A DNA stretch of 64,000 bases from Himantopus leucocephalus (Eukaryota; Chordata; Aves; Charadriiformes; Recurvirostridae): the NCBI GenBank assembly GCA_003993805.1, contig RSEF01000031.1, positions 17,710,341-17,774,340 on the forward strand, in the 5' to 3' direction. The notes under the pieces are model-generated. The model saw only the letters and a program-made list of their open reading frames with translations, was not told the origin of the DNA and ran no database searches. Within the stretch, counting starts at the first letter, position 1; each line of letters starts with the position of its first letter. Positions 13,901 to 28,900 of the stretch are shown piece by piece. The position numbers were made by a program, and so were the translations under genes.

Positions 13901-16900
13901 TAAGTTAAAAATTCAAAAATTGGCCCTCCCCAAACAAGGATCATAGCACTGCTACATGAATTGCTCTAAAGAGAATACAAATGGATGGCAGAAAGAAAGG
14001 TAATTTAACATGTGTTCAACACAATACTGTGCAATGATTCTTTTGGCTTTAAGCTGGCCTGGTAACACTGTAACTGTATTTGTATAATACATTTGAGAGA
14101 ATAATTTTGCTCTTTCTAAGTTGGATGAACTCAAAGCAAGCTGAAGTAGAAAAAGCAAACGGTATCTGTATCTGCACTCAGAAGCTAGCTGAGAACCTCA
14201 ACAGTCTTTGGTTTCAGATTTGCTATTTCGGGTATCAGGTCAGTGATGTGACCGTTTCCAATTTCAGTAAATATGCAGTACGTTTTAACTTACAGGAAAT
14301 GCATGCCCAAGCAAAGACTATATACTTCTACAAAAAGGTAACAAAAAAATAAATTAAAAAAGGAACTTTGTCTTCTGTTCATTTCACACTTACCTCTTTG
14401 TTTTAAGAAGGCAAAGAAAAAAAAATCTAGCTTAATCAGTTAAAATGCATTTATATTTGTAGTGATGTGTTTATCAAAGTAAAAGAAAATTTCCCAAAAG
14501 TCTGTCAGTTGGGGGGAAACTGCTTTCCACAAAGTGACCTAATAAAATTTCAAGTAACTTGTGGTATTAACAAGCAGCAACCATGTAATAAATAATACCA
14601 GTTAGCTTAGTCCTGCTGGCTCTGAAAAACCTTAAGGTGAAGTTCAAGAGTGACTAACCATTTTACACACCATCTGATGCACTCCACCTTCCCACATTTT
14701 GGTTGCAAACGTTAGGAAGAAGAACTGTTTTTTGCTGTTCTCTTCTATCTGCTAGCTGGCATAATTATCTACAAAACTGTGACCCTGTTCATGATGGCAT
14801 GTGAATATCTGTTTCCCTTACAACAGCTTAATTCTGTCCATGATTTCATGCTAAAATCTTACTGATTTTAAGCAGATTTTAAACTGTGGTTAGAAGCTAA
14901 GTACCATCCCAAATTGAAGCCTGGAAAATTTCTGCAGTGCAAGCTTCATAAGAACAAGAAAAGTCCAACAGTTTACAATAAAAATAAAAAAATTACATTA
15001 AAATTATTTTTATCGAAGTTTTGATAAAGTATCCAAAATGTTCATTTGAGATTCTCATCTATGTCCCAACTTTAGATTGGAAACAACACTATTCTGTCCT
15101 CAAATCAGTAGTGACAATCTATTTCTTTAGATTTTGCAACAACTTTTGCAATAAGTGTTAGCATCAACCTCCAGCTGAAGTCTATTTCTCTCCCAAACCA
15201 GGCTTTGGTAAATTTCTCAAACCCCAAGGCACTTACTGTTTTTTCCATATGAGTAAGCTTTAAGTCAAACCAAAGTACAATAGTATAATTAAGCTGACAT
15301 GTTAAGCTGATGTTTGAAGAGGGACTGAATGCTGATGAGACAGCCTCACTAGAAGGTTTTACCTACTGTCTTGTGCATAGTCCCAAACAACAAAATTAAA
15401 TGGAAAGCTGTTATTTACTACTTGCTTACAAGTTATGGGAAATTAACTGAAATACCAGTTTGCTTCTCTAGAAACATCTTTAAAGCATTTGGGGAAAAGA
15501 AAATGGAAAATCTGCACACAGAACAGTTTTTAAAGGGGTGGACAATCAGCAATACTAAAGATTCTGCAGAGTCTTTATCATAAAAGTGAGGTAGTAACCC
15601 ATATCATTCCATACCAATTTCAATACAAGCCACCACATTTTGCGCAAGAAAACATTATTCATAGACACTGTATCAGGATACCCTCTTGCCAAAGAAGCTT
15701 GTGCTGCAATTTTGCCAAACACTGCACTACACAACTGCTACACCCTAGCCTGCATCTGATTGTACCTTGAGCTTCCTGACAGACTGTCGGCAGCATCCTG
15801 TTCTTGCCTTCTGTGGCAGCCACGCACAGCTAACGACCTCTGCTTCTTCACTTCAGACAGTGCTAACCATTTCATTTGTGAAAAAGCACCGCTGTTGCTG
15901 CTCTTTTCCCATGCTTCTTGCCTGATCACACAATAAAAACTCGGTACCGTTTGTAGGAGCAAAATGAGAACTCAATGTAACAGAACAAATCTTACCACCT
16001 GAAAAAAAACTCCCATTCACTGGAAGGGTTTTCTATGTATTAGTCAAAGGAAATCATCTGAACAAAACCGCACTAATAATTTCAAGAGTATGATGTTAAT
16101 GAATATGTGTATTTTAAAGAGTAACAAAGACTAACAACAGTTTTGGACTGTCCTAAATTTACCTAACAACAACAACAACAAAAAAGCATCCAAAACCCCA
16201 ACCACTCAAACAACACAATCTATACTTTTACATTAGGTAATTTTTGAAGTTTTACTATTTTTCAACACAATTCAAGAGTGTATACACCTGTATTTATTTT
16301 AAAACACAGAAATACCAATACAGGACCCATGGCCTATCGGTCAATACCAGATACGTAAAAGCTAAAAGAAAGAACAAGCAACCTCACAGTCAAAGATGAA
16401 GTGAAGTACTTCTGCATAAAACAGTATTTCTTTCCTACACATTGTTTTACCTGAATGCTGATTTATCACAGTTTTTTTATAGTATTACATAACTACAGTG
16501 TTTCTCACAACCTGGAGCAAGAGTTTTAGTTGCTTGTTACACCTCCTGTGTTAGAAATCCACGCAAAATTACACTGGTGCCCAAGGCTTATTATTAATTC
16601 CTTCTGCAGACAGGTAGCTATGCTTATGCAAAAGTACTAACTTCCAGCAATTTTACTAGATAGCTCCTGTTCCAGAAGCCTCCTCTTCTAGCAATTGAAG
16701 CTTCTCATCACCTCCTCACCATTTCCAATCTTACATTTATTCCCAATCAGCATAAAGGTATTTATTTTTACGTAAATATTGCTTTTCATGCTAATACAAT
16801 TTTATCTGTACTACAGAGCCTGAAAGGAACAGTCATATGTGACATATGGCAGATGATTAAAACACAAAATATGTAACGATGTTGCCTCAATTATAAGGGA

Positions 16901-19900
16901 ACGATGATTTGCTCTTTCAAAACTAAGAAACTTTCCAACAACTGCACAATGGTCATATGAGAGCTGTGCAAACAGGCAGGAAGTTAAAGAGAAAAGTTTT
17001 AAACTGTCTGAATTTCTATCCTGTTCATTTGCTGAGTACAATAAAACCACCTAAGAGTCAAAATAAAATACAAAAAGACCATACTTATTTCTAATAGCAG
17101 CATACAGGCCAAATAAGCACAGTACGGCCAACTCTATAAATGAAGGCCCTGCCAAGGAGCCAGATGTAGCTAGCTAGTGGAATACCTCCTACAGCTTGGC
17201 ATCAGGGTACTTTATGTTCCATATGCAAATGACAAGGAAGTCATAATACTGTGTATTTTATCTGCCTAGATGAATGTTTTCTTTTTATTTTTCAGTCCAT
17301 CTAACATCTCTCTGTGAAGGAAACAGTAGATACAAACAACTGATACACTCAAATTCAAGGCTCAAAAACCTACTTACACTAGCACGTTTCCTTTCATTAT
17401 ACAAACATTCATTTCTGTAATGTAATTAGCTTAAGATTTTTGTCTTTTAGACACATAACAGATTACCACTGTTCAGTAACTCAATTGTCTCTGTAGGATA
17501 CACGCTAGTAACATGGCCAAATTCCAACTAGAGAGATGCTGCTCTGGTTTCAAAGGCCACCTAGCGTCAAGGAGAAGCTTTCTACTTCCTACCAAAACTA
17601 ACACCATGTAGGCTAAAGCTTTTAATTAAGGAAAAAAAAAATATTCTCATCAAATATTTCTTAGTATTATGCAAACATAAAACTATAATTTACCGTCTTC
17701 AAAAAGCTCTCCAACAGTATTGTAAGCATTTAGTTTTATAGATTTGTGCAAGTCATCAGTTTCCTAAATATTCAGTGGTCAAATAAATGCCAAGGATAAA
17801 CGAAAAAACCTAGTTACACTGCAGAAGACAAATGTACATTATTGAGTTTGAGAAATATTTACAAATATCCCTCCTAAGAACTCCATCTAAGATTCAAACT
17901 TTGAATTTAAGTTTCAAGTACTGTACACAATGTCGCAATGAACAGCGCCACAGCCAAACAGCACAGCTGCAGCAATACTGCTGGTACTGAAACACACTCA
18001 AAGCTCTCACTTCGCTGATCGCAGTGTTAGCCAGCTGATACCATTATTCCTAGATTTTTTTTCCTCTAGCATTCAGGAAATGGTTTGGATCAGACGCGCA
18101 TTAGGGTTGAAGAGCTATGATAAAAACATTTTATGTAAATGTCCTATCATTCTCAACACAGCTAATTTATTTCTTCTGAAGTTTTCCCTATAAATCTTTA
18201 GCTTATCCTGGAGCAAAGCCACAATACTTGATGCAGCAGCAAAATACCATCACAAGACACGACTGTGATCCTACTACAGACATACACTGTCAGTCAGTAA
18301 GTAAAACCTAATTCAGACACACTTAACAATGAGTATGACTGTGAATATTAAAGAAACATTAGTCTGCATACATTCTTGGCCTGTTTTGACATGAAATGTC
18401 CCTTACCTGTTTTATATTTAAAAAGGAAAATAATTATTTTTATGTGGTACTGCTCATCTCACGAAAGATTACTTTCACTGCCTTTTCAGCAATTGGCTGA
18501 ATAGTTACAGACGCATCAACACTTTCATTATAGCCCCTTCCGATCTTTTTCAAATAAATCTTCAATTCAGTCCTTCAATCATATTTTCTTTCTTAATTCA
18601 TACAGATTGAGTTCTGCAGTTCACAAAGTACTGAACTTAAATTTAAAAAAACCCACCTTCTGAATGGCTGATCTTATAATCTCAAAGTTTGAAGACAAGT
18701 AATTGAAATACCTATTTTGCTTAAGCTATTTACAATTATTTCATATAAATTAACTTTTAGGGGATACTCTTTATAAACTACAGATTGCAAGCACACAAAA
18801 TTAATGCTATTTGTAAGAAATAGTTTTTTCTTCTCTCATTTTTTATCTCTTGCCATTTAATTTTTCAGCTGTGGAAGCACAAAGGTACAAGGCCTTTATT
18901 TAAATAAGCATGCCACAAAATGACCTCTATTTTTTTTTAAATAGTCTTAAAAACTCATAAAACCCCAGTTAAAATACTTAGTCTTCATACATCTCAGAGA
19001 CGTACATGTGTTAAATGTGCACATAAACACATAAAAACATGTCCACTCCACTGAGAAAACACAAATCAAATCCAGACTAAAAAAAATAATTTCAAAACCC
19101 AATGCTACCAAACATGAATGAGTTCCAGTATTTTCGGAATTTCTTATTTTACTAATTTCTGGTTAGTTAGCCATAATGTAGCATTCATGAAAATTCTGAC
19201 TTTAAGAAGGTAAATGCTACCTGTGTAGCACTTAGTGTGATCTAATGTACACATTTATTATAAATTAACAGGTCACACTGACAGAGCAAGATACACAACG
19301 AAGAACCCACATCTGCATAACTGGCAGGAGCCATGCACATATTTTTCCTCTTGTTCTTCATCTGTCTGAACAAAATAGAGAAATATTGGCATCTGGGTTT
19401 TTTTGGCAACAAATACATGCTTTTTATTAACATACCCTGATGCTGAGTTAAGCTGATTCCCACAGTTTATACAAACTCTAACAACACTGTAAGTGCTGTT
19501 TGAACACAAATGATCTGCTATTTGTACCAAGGCTACAAGCTCCTGAAGAGCGTGAAGAGTAATTACCCAAGTTTTCAATTTTAACATGTGTGCACAATTA
19601 ACATAGGCAGCCTAAGACAGGCAACACACATTACAGAATATTATGCTTCATTATGGTGATTTTTGCCATGGAATTTAAATACAAGTGTAATGAGCGCAAT
19701 GTTTTACATTCAAATCATAAAGTAACAGGGTATTATTGTAATGATCTGTAACAACTTCCATTACAGTTTGGGGAAGCCCTATAATCTAATGCCCATCTCA
19801 ACCACAACAGTGGTTTTTTCAACCTCTTGATTTCCAAACCTCAAAGTTTCCTACAAGCACTACAAATTCATCCATAGTTAATTTCAGCTCACTGACAGCC

Positions 19901-22900
19901 ATCTCACTATTCTTAATTATCATATGTACCTCACTTTTTGGATTATTTTGTTCAGTTTGTCTATCACACTGAAACGTTCATTACCAAAGTTTTATTTCAC
20001 CACAGAACCAAGCCTTTAATAATTCTTGTCAAAGCTTAGCAAACTTTTTCTAGTTCAGCAACATCCTTGAACTGACTGTGGTCAGCACGAAATGAACAGA
20101 ATACTGCAGTAGTAGTGACATCACTAGAAAACAGGATATAACGCTACCTCTCCTGAGTGAGATCCCTTTTATACAGAGAAGGATGATACTTGTCTTCTAA
20201 TTTTGTTTCACTATAAAAACTCCCACTTTAGTAAGAATTCAGTGAAAGCCCATACTCCTTTTAGGAGCTGTCATGTCCTACCTGCATGATCTACATACTT
20301 TTTATTCTAGGTGTATAAATTTTACACATTACATTACTCAAATAAGAACCACCTTAGTGTGAAGTATAAGAAAAAAGTTAACTTCTCTCCTACCTTCAAG
20401 AGCTGCTTGCCAATTGTTGGACTCATTTTTTCATCCACCATAAGAATTACTATTCCTCTGTCATCCATACCTCGGCGTCCTGCACGACCTGACATTTGAA
20501 TGTATTCACCTGAGGATATCTAGGATAAAATGAGAAATAAACAAAACAAAACAAAAACCATTAGAAAAATAGCAAGAACATAAAGAGTGCTATTTACAAT
20601 TCTACAGTAAATTACCATGATGTATAAAAATTAGCAAAGGAGAGTTATCCAAGTCATGAACTTTTCACAGATTGAATTCATTACTCATAACTGATCACTA
20701 AGCTACTAAGATATAAATCCACAACTATGAATATGTATGTCAGCAGCGTAAGTTAACTAATGCTGTCATAGCTACAGTGATTTCCATAACACAGTGCATC
20801 AGTTTAATAAGCACAAAAAACATTTTCCTAACACCTTACATGATGGAAGGTTGTTTGGCATGGTGGAGATTACTGAAATACAATGCATCTTCAACATACT
20901 GATAATGCATCTTCACCATCTTCAAATAATGTATCATTTCATTCAAATAATTCAAATGTAACATTAAAATACTGATACCTAGCAAGGGCAGTATTTCCAT
21001 GCCTACTAACTGTGAAATTGAAGAGGTTATAAAGAACTGGGACGTGGACAAGAGCCAGCTATAACTGGTTCCCTATGTCTCGGTAAGTTATAATACAGGG
21101 CTTTTTTGTCATCTGTGGAACTTGCATTCCCAACAACTTCCTGAGTTTCATTTTAAGTCAGATCTCAAAAACTACATAAAGATACTGCGCTAAATCATTT
21201 TAAAAGCAGGAGTTCCACCTATCTGGTAACTCAAAGGTAGCCAATTCTCACGTATATCTTAAGGACATGCAATCAGACTGAATGAATAGTGAAACTGAAC
21301 AGCTGAAACTAAGACTGAAGAAATGTTTACTTCATAATGCACATGTGAAGTCACTTGTCCTGTTTACCGCAATTTTCTCATCTCTGAAAGATGAACCCTG
21401 ACACTCATTTATAAAAGTTTTGCTGTAATGACTTGTATACTCCTATTATTATTTACATGTGTATCACATATATGGTTTTAATGTTTAAAACTTTTAAATT
21501 ATTTGTTTTCCAGCTGTTTAAGAACCTGTCTCTCCCTCCACACATTTCTGTCTTTCTGTGGGCTATCCAAAATAGTCTGCTATAACAGAACAATCAATAC
21601 TCTCCTGAGGTAAATGATCTCTTTCATTGGGTCTGTCAAAATATAAATTTAGTGATCATTATGATATGGTACTGAGCCCAATTATTCTCCGCATTCCTCT
21701 GACACAGAAGAAAATACTTGAGTCTCATAGTTCTGGACAAGTTGTGCAGAAGTCTCAGTCTAATCCAGTGTCCACCGCTAACCTGTGTTTGATGCCCTTT
21801 TGCTGTATCTATTAAAATAATCTCATGCATAATAGGAGGAATCTTGTCTTCCAGAATTCGTACACTAATTATAAATGGGTTAGTGAACAATGAAAGATTT
21901 TTGTAAGAAAAAAAAATATTTTCTACTACATTGAAGTGGTTCTGTCAGGAGTAAATTTAATCCTAATAAGGCTTAAATAACACAATTCAGTTATTCTAGA
22001 GAACCTGGTTTTCACTCACCCATCGGAAATCTTTTCCATCGAATTTGCTGGCACTCGTAAATAGCACAGTCCTGGCTGGCATATTAATTCCCATAGCAAA
22101 AGTCTCTGTTGCAAATAAGGCCTAAATAAACAGACTAAAGTTAAGCAAGCAAAACCAAAGGCTCTTAAGCAAACATGCAAAGAGTTACAGATTACTACAC
22201 NCCAAAGGCTCTTAAGCAAACATGCAAAGAGTTACAGATTACTACACAAAACCTCTCCAGATTCTACTACTTATGTACAGTCAACATAGGAACACAGGCG
22301 CATTCAATATTTAAAAACTGGACCAAAAACGTTCTTTCTCCTTTCCCTTATTTCCTCTGGGAAAACATGAAAACCAGTTAGATGGGACCATGTGAAAGAC
22401 TANNNNNNNNNNNNNNNNNNNNNNNNNNNNNNNNNNNNNNNNNNNNNNNNNNNNNNNNNNNNNNNNNNNNNNNNNNNNNNNNNNNNNNNNNNNNNNNNNN
22501 NNAAAACAAACACAAGAAGGTGAAAATTATATTAATGAAAAAGAATAGTTAATTTCCACATTCAAAGTGTGCAAGAAGAAAATAGCAGTTAGCTACCCAA
22601 AAAACCCCTACAACTTCCATGTAAGGTTAGATTTTTCTGAATGTATGTCCTTTAGGGCAACCAACGAACAGCTTGGTAAATGTCTAAAACAGCTGAAGAA
22701 AATGTTTGAGTTAGACACCGTACATTTAAATACTTTAGAATAAAATTTGGAACACTTAAAACTAGAGCTGTAATTGTGCACTAACATAAGATATCTAAGG
22801 CAAAGTATTAAAGACTACAAACTTTTCCTTATAGAGAGAAAAAAAAAAAAAGAACCAGCTTCAAGAATCTCTTTTTTTTTTTCAGATAAAGATGGAGGCA

Positions 22901-25900
22901 TTTATGTAAATGTTTGCATTTCTCAAGGGAAGGGAGCTGCATCAATTAACCTGTGCCACTGGAACAGCTACAGGCTTCCAGAGGTGCTGCACGCACTTGT
23001 AGAGCCCAGTATGTAGAGCCACAGAATGGAGTCCTTCCCTTCATATGTGTGTAGCTCTTCTTAAAATTGCCTACTTACTGGTCCACACAATATTCACAGA
23101 AAGTTTCTGGTAAGCAGTAAGCCTTATGCTTAGAATCACTTTCAAAACACAAAGCATTTTTCAGTTTCAGTGCAATGGGTGTTTCACCTTTTTCAGTCAA
23201 GGAGCATATCTCCACTATAATACTAGTGTATATTCCAAGCAAAAACATACTTCTCAGTTTTTCAGGATTACTGACTGTGTATTCACAACACAGAAAAACT
23301 TAAACATGGACTTGAAATATATACCTTTATTAGGCCCTCAGAGAAAAGAATTTCTATGGTTTCTTTTAAGATAGGAAGCAGACCACCGTGATGGATACCA
23401 ATTCCTCGCTTCAGAAGAGGAAGTACATGCTCAACCTGGGAAGAAACATATGAAGACCAGTAAACATATTTTACTGTTCATTACGAAAACATAAAACCTG
23501 TATGGAAAACCTCAACACTGCCCTTAGTGTCCATGTAATTCACTATGTCCTGATTTTAAAGACAATAAATACCCCGTCAGTATTATTTTCAGTTAGAACT
23601 AGCAATGATATGAAGGGTAAAAGCCAGGGGCCAATTTTTTCAGTAAACTAGTCTTAAATTGGCTTAGGCCAATTGTGAAGCTATGCCCTAATTTACATAT
23701 GCAGCTAGTGTTTAAATTTGCCTCTATAAAAAAACCAAACAAACCAACAACCTGCCATATTTAAAATAATTTTTGGAAACAGTGACCCTGAAGAATTTTG
23801 GAAATAGTGATCCATGAGATTTTTTTTTTCAATTTTATTTGCAGTGATTTCACTTATTGGTATGTGCTGTAAAACAGTTTAGTCAGCACAGTTTCTGAGA
23901 GAACCATACAAGGAAATTCAGGCTCTAAGTGACTGAAGTAATCTCTTAAATTCTAAAAACATTATACTCAAACAAATATCTACATAAACCTAGCTTTGTC
24001 TGTTTTTTCTTTGAAAACAAAGATTCTCGTTAACAATCTATCAACAGTTGCTTACGACCCCAAACCTAATTCTGAGAATATGCCTTTGAGATCTCACTCT
24101 CTACAGAGACCAAAACAGATTACTCGGATATAATGCCAGTTATAGGCTTACAAAAACACCCAGCACATAACACCTTATATATTGGATTCCTATTTTCTGT
24201 TTTTCTCAAGTTCACAAACAAAACAGGTATGTGGAATTGAAGCAAGTAGGCATGGCCAAAAATTACACAGTTGTTTTTTTCAAGGAGAAATTGCCATGCT
24301 CACAACAAAGATCACTACAGTAAGAAATGACAGACAAAAATAAAGAAAGGAAAGAAGGGTGGTAGGAAAAAAAATCTAGTGTTTGTCAAAAAAGTAAGAA
24401 GCCTGTATTTTTCCACTGTAAAGACAGTCACAATGCTTCATCATTACACAGAAATTAGAACGCAGATGCACCAATTCAACTTTTTGAAAGACTTAGTAGT
24501 CAATACCTGATAAAGTGCATACTGTACTCTCATTTGAACTACTTCCAGACAATTTTAACCTTCTTTACAAGCCCTGTTTACTTAAAAACATAATGAGAAA
24601 AAAAAAAACACAGGGTAGGAACTCCATTGTTAATTCTGGCATCTGTAATTTGTTGGAATCAAAACTGGAAGGAATCCTAATCACTGAGTTCTGTTTCACA
24701 ATGCCAAAGAGCAATAAAAGAGATAGTAAAACCTGGGGAGATTAATAAGGATATCCACTGTATGAATTCTGTACCCACTACAAAAGGCCCACAGCCTCAA
24801 AAGTTGCAGAAAACAGGAGAGCAGCAGCTACATCTATTCAATCTCCACTCACCTGAGGAAGCTTTTTGTCTTCATCTGACAGACAATCAATTGCATTATT
24901 GAACACTTCTTCAACCATCTTTTTTTCTTCATCTAAGAAGACAATTTGTAAACTGTTACAAAATCTAGAAGGCTAATACCATATGTAAATAAAGCATTAC
25001 CACATTCTAATATTTACAAAAGTTTACAATAAAAATAGTGTGGAAGACTGTGAAGTCTATACAAAACCACCCACATCAGGTCAGACGATCAAGACTTGAA
25101 TGTGAGCCTGAAGAAGCGTAACAGTAACGAGAAGTAGATGTTCAGGGAAAAGGAAAACAGAACAAACCTGGCAGAATAATCCAAACTTCAGCTATTTCCC
25201 AGCTTGGGACTTCTCAGTTCTATGTACTTTCTGTCTATTTCATAAACCTCCTCCTGTGTCTCTTCTACCTACTAGACCCTGTCTGCATGGACATAGAGGC
25301 TCTTCCTCTTCTCTGTTAATTCCCAAAGTTTACACCCTTTCTACTTAAGTAGTACAAATATCAACAGAATATATTCAAAGATATGACTGAAGAAAACATT
25401 TAAAAATGCTTCTCTACACTTGTGCACATCTTTACATTTTCTGCCAGAAACGGTTGCATTATTTTGCAACTAATTTGCAACCGAACTAGAACATCCAAAG
25501 ACTGGAGCACACAAGCAACCAAGAACCCTTAACAGTTCACAAACATGAAATGACACACTGATTTACAACACATTCCTTATTTTTGTTACAACTCTTAACA
25601 TTTCCAAGAAGTGATGAACTTAAAGTTATTTTCCAAGCTCGGTCTTAATCCAAAATGAAAAAGTCGTCTTTGTTTACCTTCTGGGTTTTTACTTTGAGGA
25701 GAAGGGGAAGGAAGGAAAGAAAGAAATCTGGATTGAATAGTTGAGAAAGAACAGTCTAGTGGTTTGTTATACAGTTGTTTTGACTTTAAGAGAATACTCA
25801 TTTTTCTAATGGACATAACATATATTTGTTATGATCAGTCTTCTCTCATTATAGATAGAATTTTCTAGGAACTCTTGCACTATTATTACAGTAAACAGGA

Positions 25901-28900
25901 TTTTGGAGAAAGAAATAAAGTTTAAAATAGAGGAACAATTAAACATTGTGATGACCACGTACTCTTTGTGCACCAACAGTCTCCTGCTGAAAACAGCCTG
26001 ATGTACACACATATTAAAGGAAAAAGCACTATGTATTTCTCATTTGTTTTTACACAAAAAGTCTCAAAGGAAATAGAAACACCTAACCAGAGTAACATTT
26101 AACATCCAACTACACTGTGAATAAAACTATATTTTATTTATCTGTACCTGTATTGAAATCTAACTTTGTCATCTGAAGTGCATAGGCTTCACAGTCTTTC
26201 TTACTGAAACTGAAAATAATCACAGGTTGGAAATTCCTTTCCATGATCATCTTCACAATCTTAAAAACATTTGAAGGACCTGCAGAGACATTACATTAAT
26301 TTAAACGTAATTTTAGCAAAAAAGGATCTTCTGAGACACAAGCCCAACTTGCATACAACTATGTTGTATTACACAAAAAGTTACTTTAGAATGGGATTCA
26401 AACTCACCTTTCGTTCCTCCTTTCCTGCCTTTCTGGTCCCCTTTTGCCAAGTCCCCTGCATCTCTAAGCACCTGCATTGCTGTATTAAAATTATCTTCTC
26501 TGAAATCTCCCTAGATATAAAACACAACTTTTGTAAGCAATTACTTCTTACATAGCCCACTTAAAAACACTTAGTGCTTTGCATAGCCAGTACCATTACC
26601 CCACATTTAAAGGCAGAAGGAAAAAACAATGCATATGCTAGCGAGTTCACTAGGTCAGTGGCACAGCTCAGAATTAAACTGCTGTCTCCTAAGTCATTAC
26701 TCGTTCTTCTATCCACCACACCACCAACCATGCTAGACCTGCTGAATGTCACAATACTAAAACTGACTTTTAGGAATGTCTACATGAAACCACACTGCCA
26801 AATGAAGACCTAGCTTCAAGTGCAGTACTACTGTTTATGGTATTGGCTATGGCTGTGCGACCTGATGATTAATTTTAAACAATTCGTTGCTTCAAAATCA
26901 CCTAAAGACACAAAAATATTTTGCCCCTTCAACCAAAGTTAAGTTTAAATGCTGCTCCATTTTCTTCTGAGTGAGGAACAGTACAAGAAACATCAGCTAC
27001 TTTGCTGATTTACAGAAAACAACATGCACTTTAGAAAACAAAGCAGGGATGAGGGCATTTAAGACATCTCAGCAAAGTATTACTCAGCTGACTACATGAC
27101 ATTACATAATAAAACAAATCTCTTCTGTAAGACTCCAAAACTCTAACAGCAATTCAGAGATCACTGTTACCCATTTGCACTTGTTATTAACACAAACATC
27201 CTTTGTATAGCAAATCCAAATTTTGCAAGCGATCAAGCTCATGACTGATATGCAAGGAAAAAGATCTTTCAAACAAACTGAATATTCCTTACATTTTCAT
27301 CAACAACCAAATGGAGTCCGTCTCCTCCTGCTGGGAATATATAATGCTGCAGTGGAGTGGGTCGATAGTCTGTGTAAATCACATGGCAAGGCTATAACGA
27401 ACAAACAGCATACGCATAAATATTTAATGTTTCTAATTGCATCGTAAAAACACTTGCTTGATGTAAAATCCAATACATCACTATTAAAATACATCTTTCT
27501 AAAAGCCAGAAAGACTCACAGAAACGAAGATACCAAATTTTCTTTCCTGAATATCGATTTTGTACTAATGAAGTTACTTAAGAAAACAACAGTTTGCAAA
27601 TCCTTTAGAAGAACACAAGTTGGCTACAAAAATTCTTTCTCATGAACACAAAAAGTAAGGACAGGCAATATTTCCTTCTGTATTATTACACAGACTCAAA
27701 ATCGTAACACCTTTAAAATCAAAGGAAAAACTGTTAATTTCTATTTTGTAAAAAAGCCTGTAGTATTTCTTACGCCACCTAAAAAATGCACACAGTAGAC
27801 TTTCAAAAACATTTAAGGTTTTAATGCATGAAGAAAGTTTGTTAAGAAATAAAATAAACAAAATGCTTCCCTTAAAACATTAAATATTACATAAATCTGC
27901 TTTTAAAAAAAATATAGCTTAGTGTTCTGTAAAACAAAGTCAAGGCTTTGTACAAAACTTAAATAGACTTCTCTTACACTACACTCCTTTCATCACAACA
28001 TAAGAATCAGTCTCGGGGGTATTTTTAAAATTGGGCCAACCTTTTGTGGATATTAATTTCCCTAATTCTAATTACCTTATCTTTGCTACAAAAGCATCTC
28101 TTAAAGAGAATAAACCTAATGATTATGGGATAGATTTCTTACATTCCTCTTTTCTCACATTGTTTGCATGCATATATAGTATTTCCTATAGATTTGCAAT
28201 TTAGTTTTGATTTCCACATGGTCTTTTTACAGAGCTCTTCAAAGAATTCTCCAAATAACCTCTTGTCTATCATCCCTCTGAAAATCATAGTATGTTTACT
28301 GTGTTTCATAATTCAGAATGTTTGTCGAAATCAATCTGGTGTCTAAATAAGAGTGGAAAATAAAAAAACCAGCTTTAACATTGCTACATAGAACCAACAG
28401 CCAGTATAGCTGCAAAAGCTATGAATACAACCAGAGAAGCCAGGAGTGATCTATACCATCATTTATAAGCAATGAGAAAATGACTAAAAAGACACTCAAA
28501 GGTTCAGTTCTCGTTCACCAAAGAGACAGTATTATGCCACAAGACAACAAGGATGGAGGTAAAGCACATCGGAAACGTTACCTGTTTGTGAAGATGGCAG
28601 ATCCATTCAGCAAACTGACGGGCATTTGGAATAGTTGCAGAAAGGAACACATAATGAACATTGTCGGGGAGCAAAATAATTGTCTCTTCCCAAACCACAC
28701 CACGTTCTGAAAATGGAAAAGTCACATTGGAAATTTATGTGATTAAAGCCTATTTTTCAGCTCTGAAGCCAAAGAACAGCATGCTTAAAGACAAAATAAA
28801 ACAAAAACTAAAAAAAGCCTCCTCTATACAAATGGGGTATATAAAATGCCCTCAAAGTGGCTTTTGCCTTGGCAAAGAAAATGCAGACTGCGACAAACAA

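Larger units (their letters stand above)
7884..20393. other. MTREX intron 15 (12.5 kb)
   Basis: Much the longest intron. Apart from the CR1 fragment at 8199-8685 it is AT-rich unique sequence. Several 60-104 codon open frames occur on both strands, none with recognisable domains or splice-consistent structure. Confidence 0.8.

Noticed and set aside
19273..19587. 104-codon minus-strand open frame with CINC and CQLC pairs
   Set aside because: The Cys pairs look zinc-ribbon-like, but no family is recognised, there are no splice or promoter signals, and open frames of this length are expected by chance in 64 kb.
21636..21890. 84-codon minus-strand open frame in MTREX intron 14
   Set aside because: Checked as a possible MTREX or retroelement exon; no match to either.
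26271..26555. 94-codon plus-strand open frame over MTREX exon 10
   Set aside because: Opposite strand to a confident MTREX exon; a shadow.
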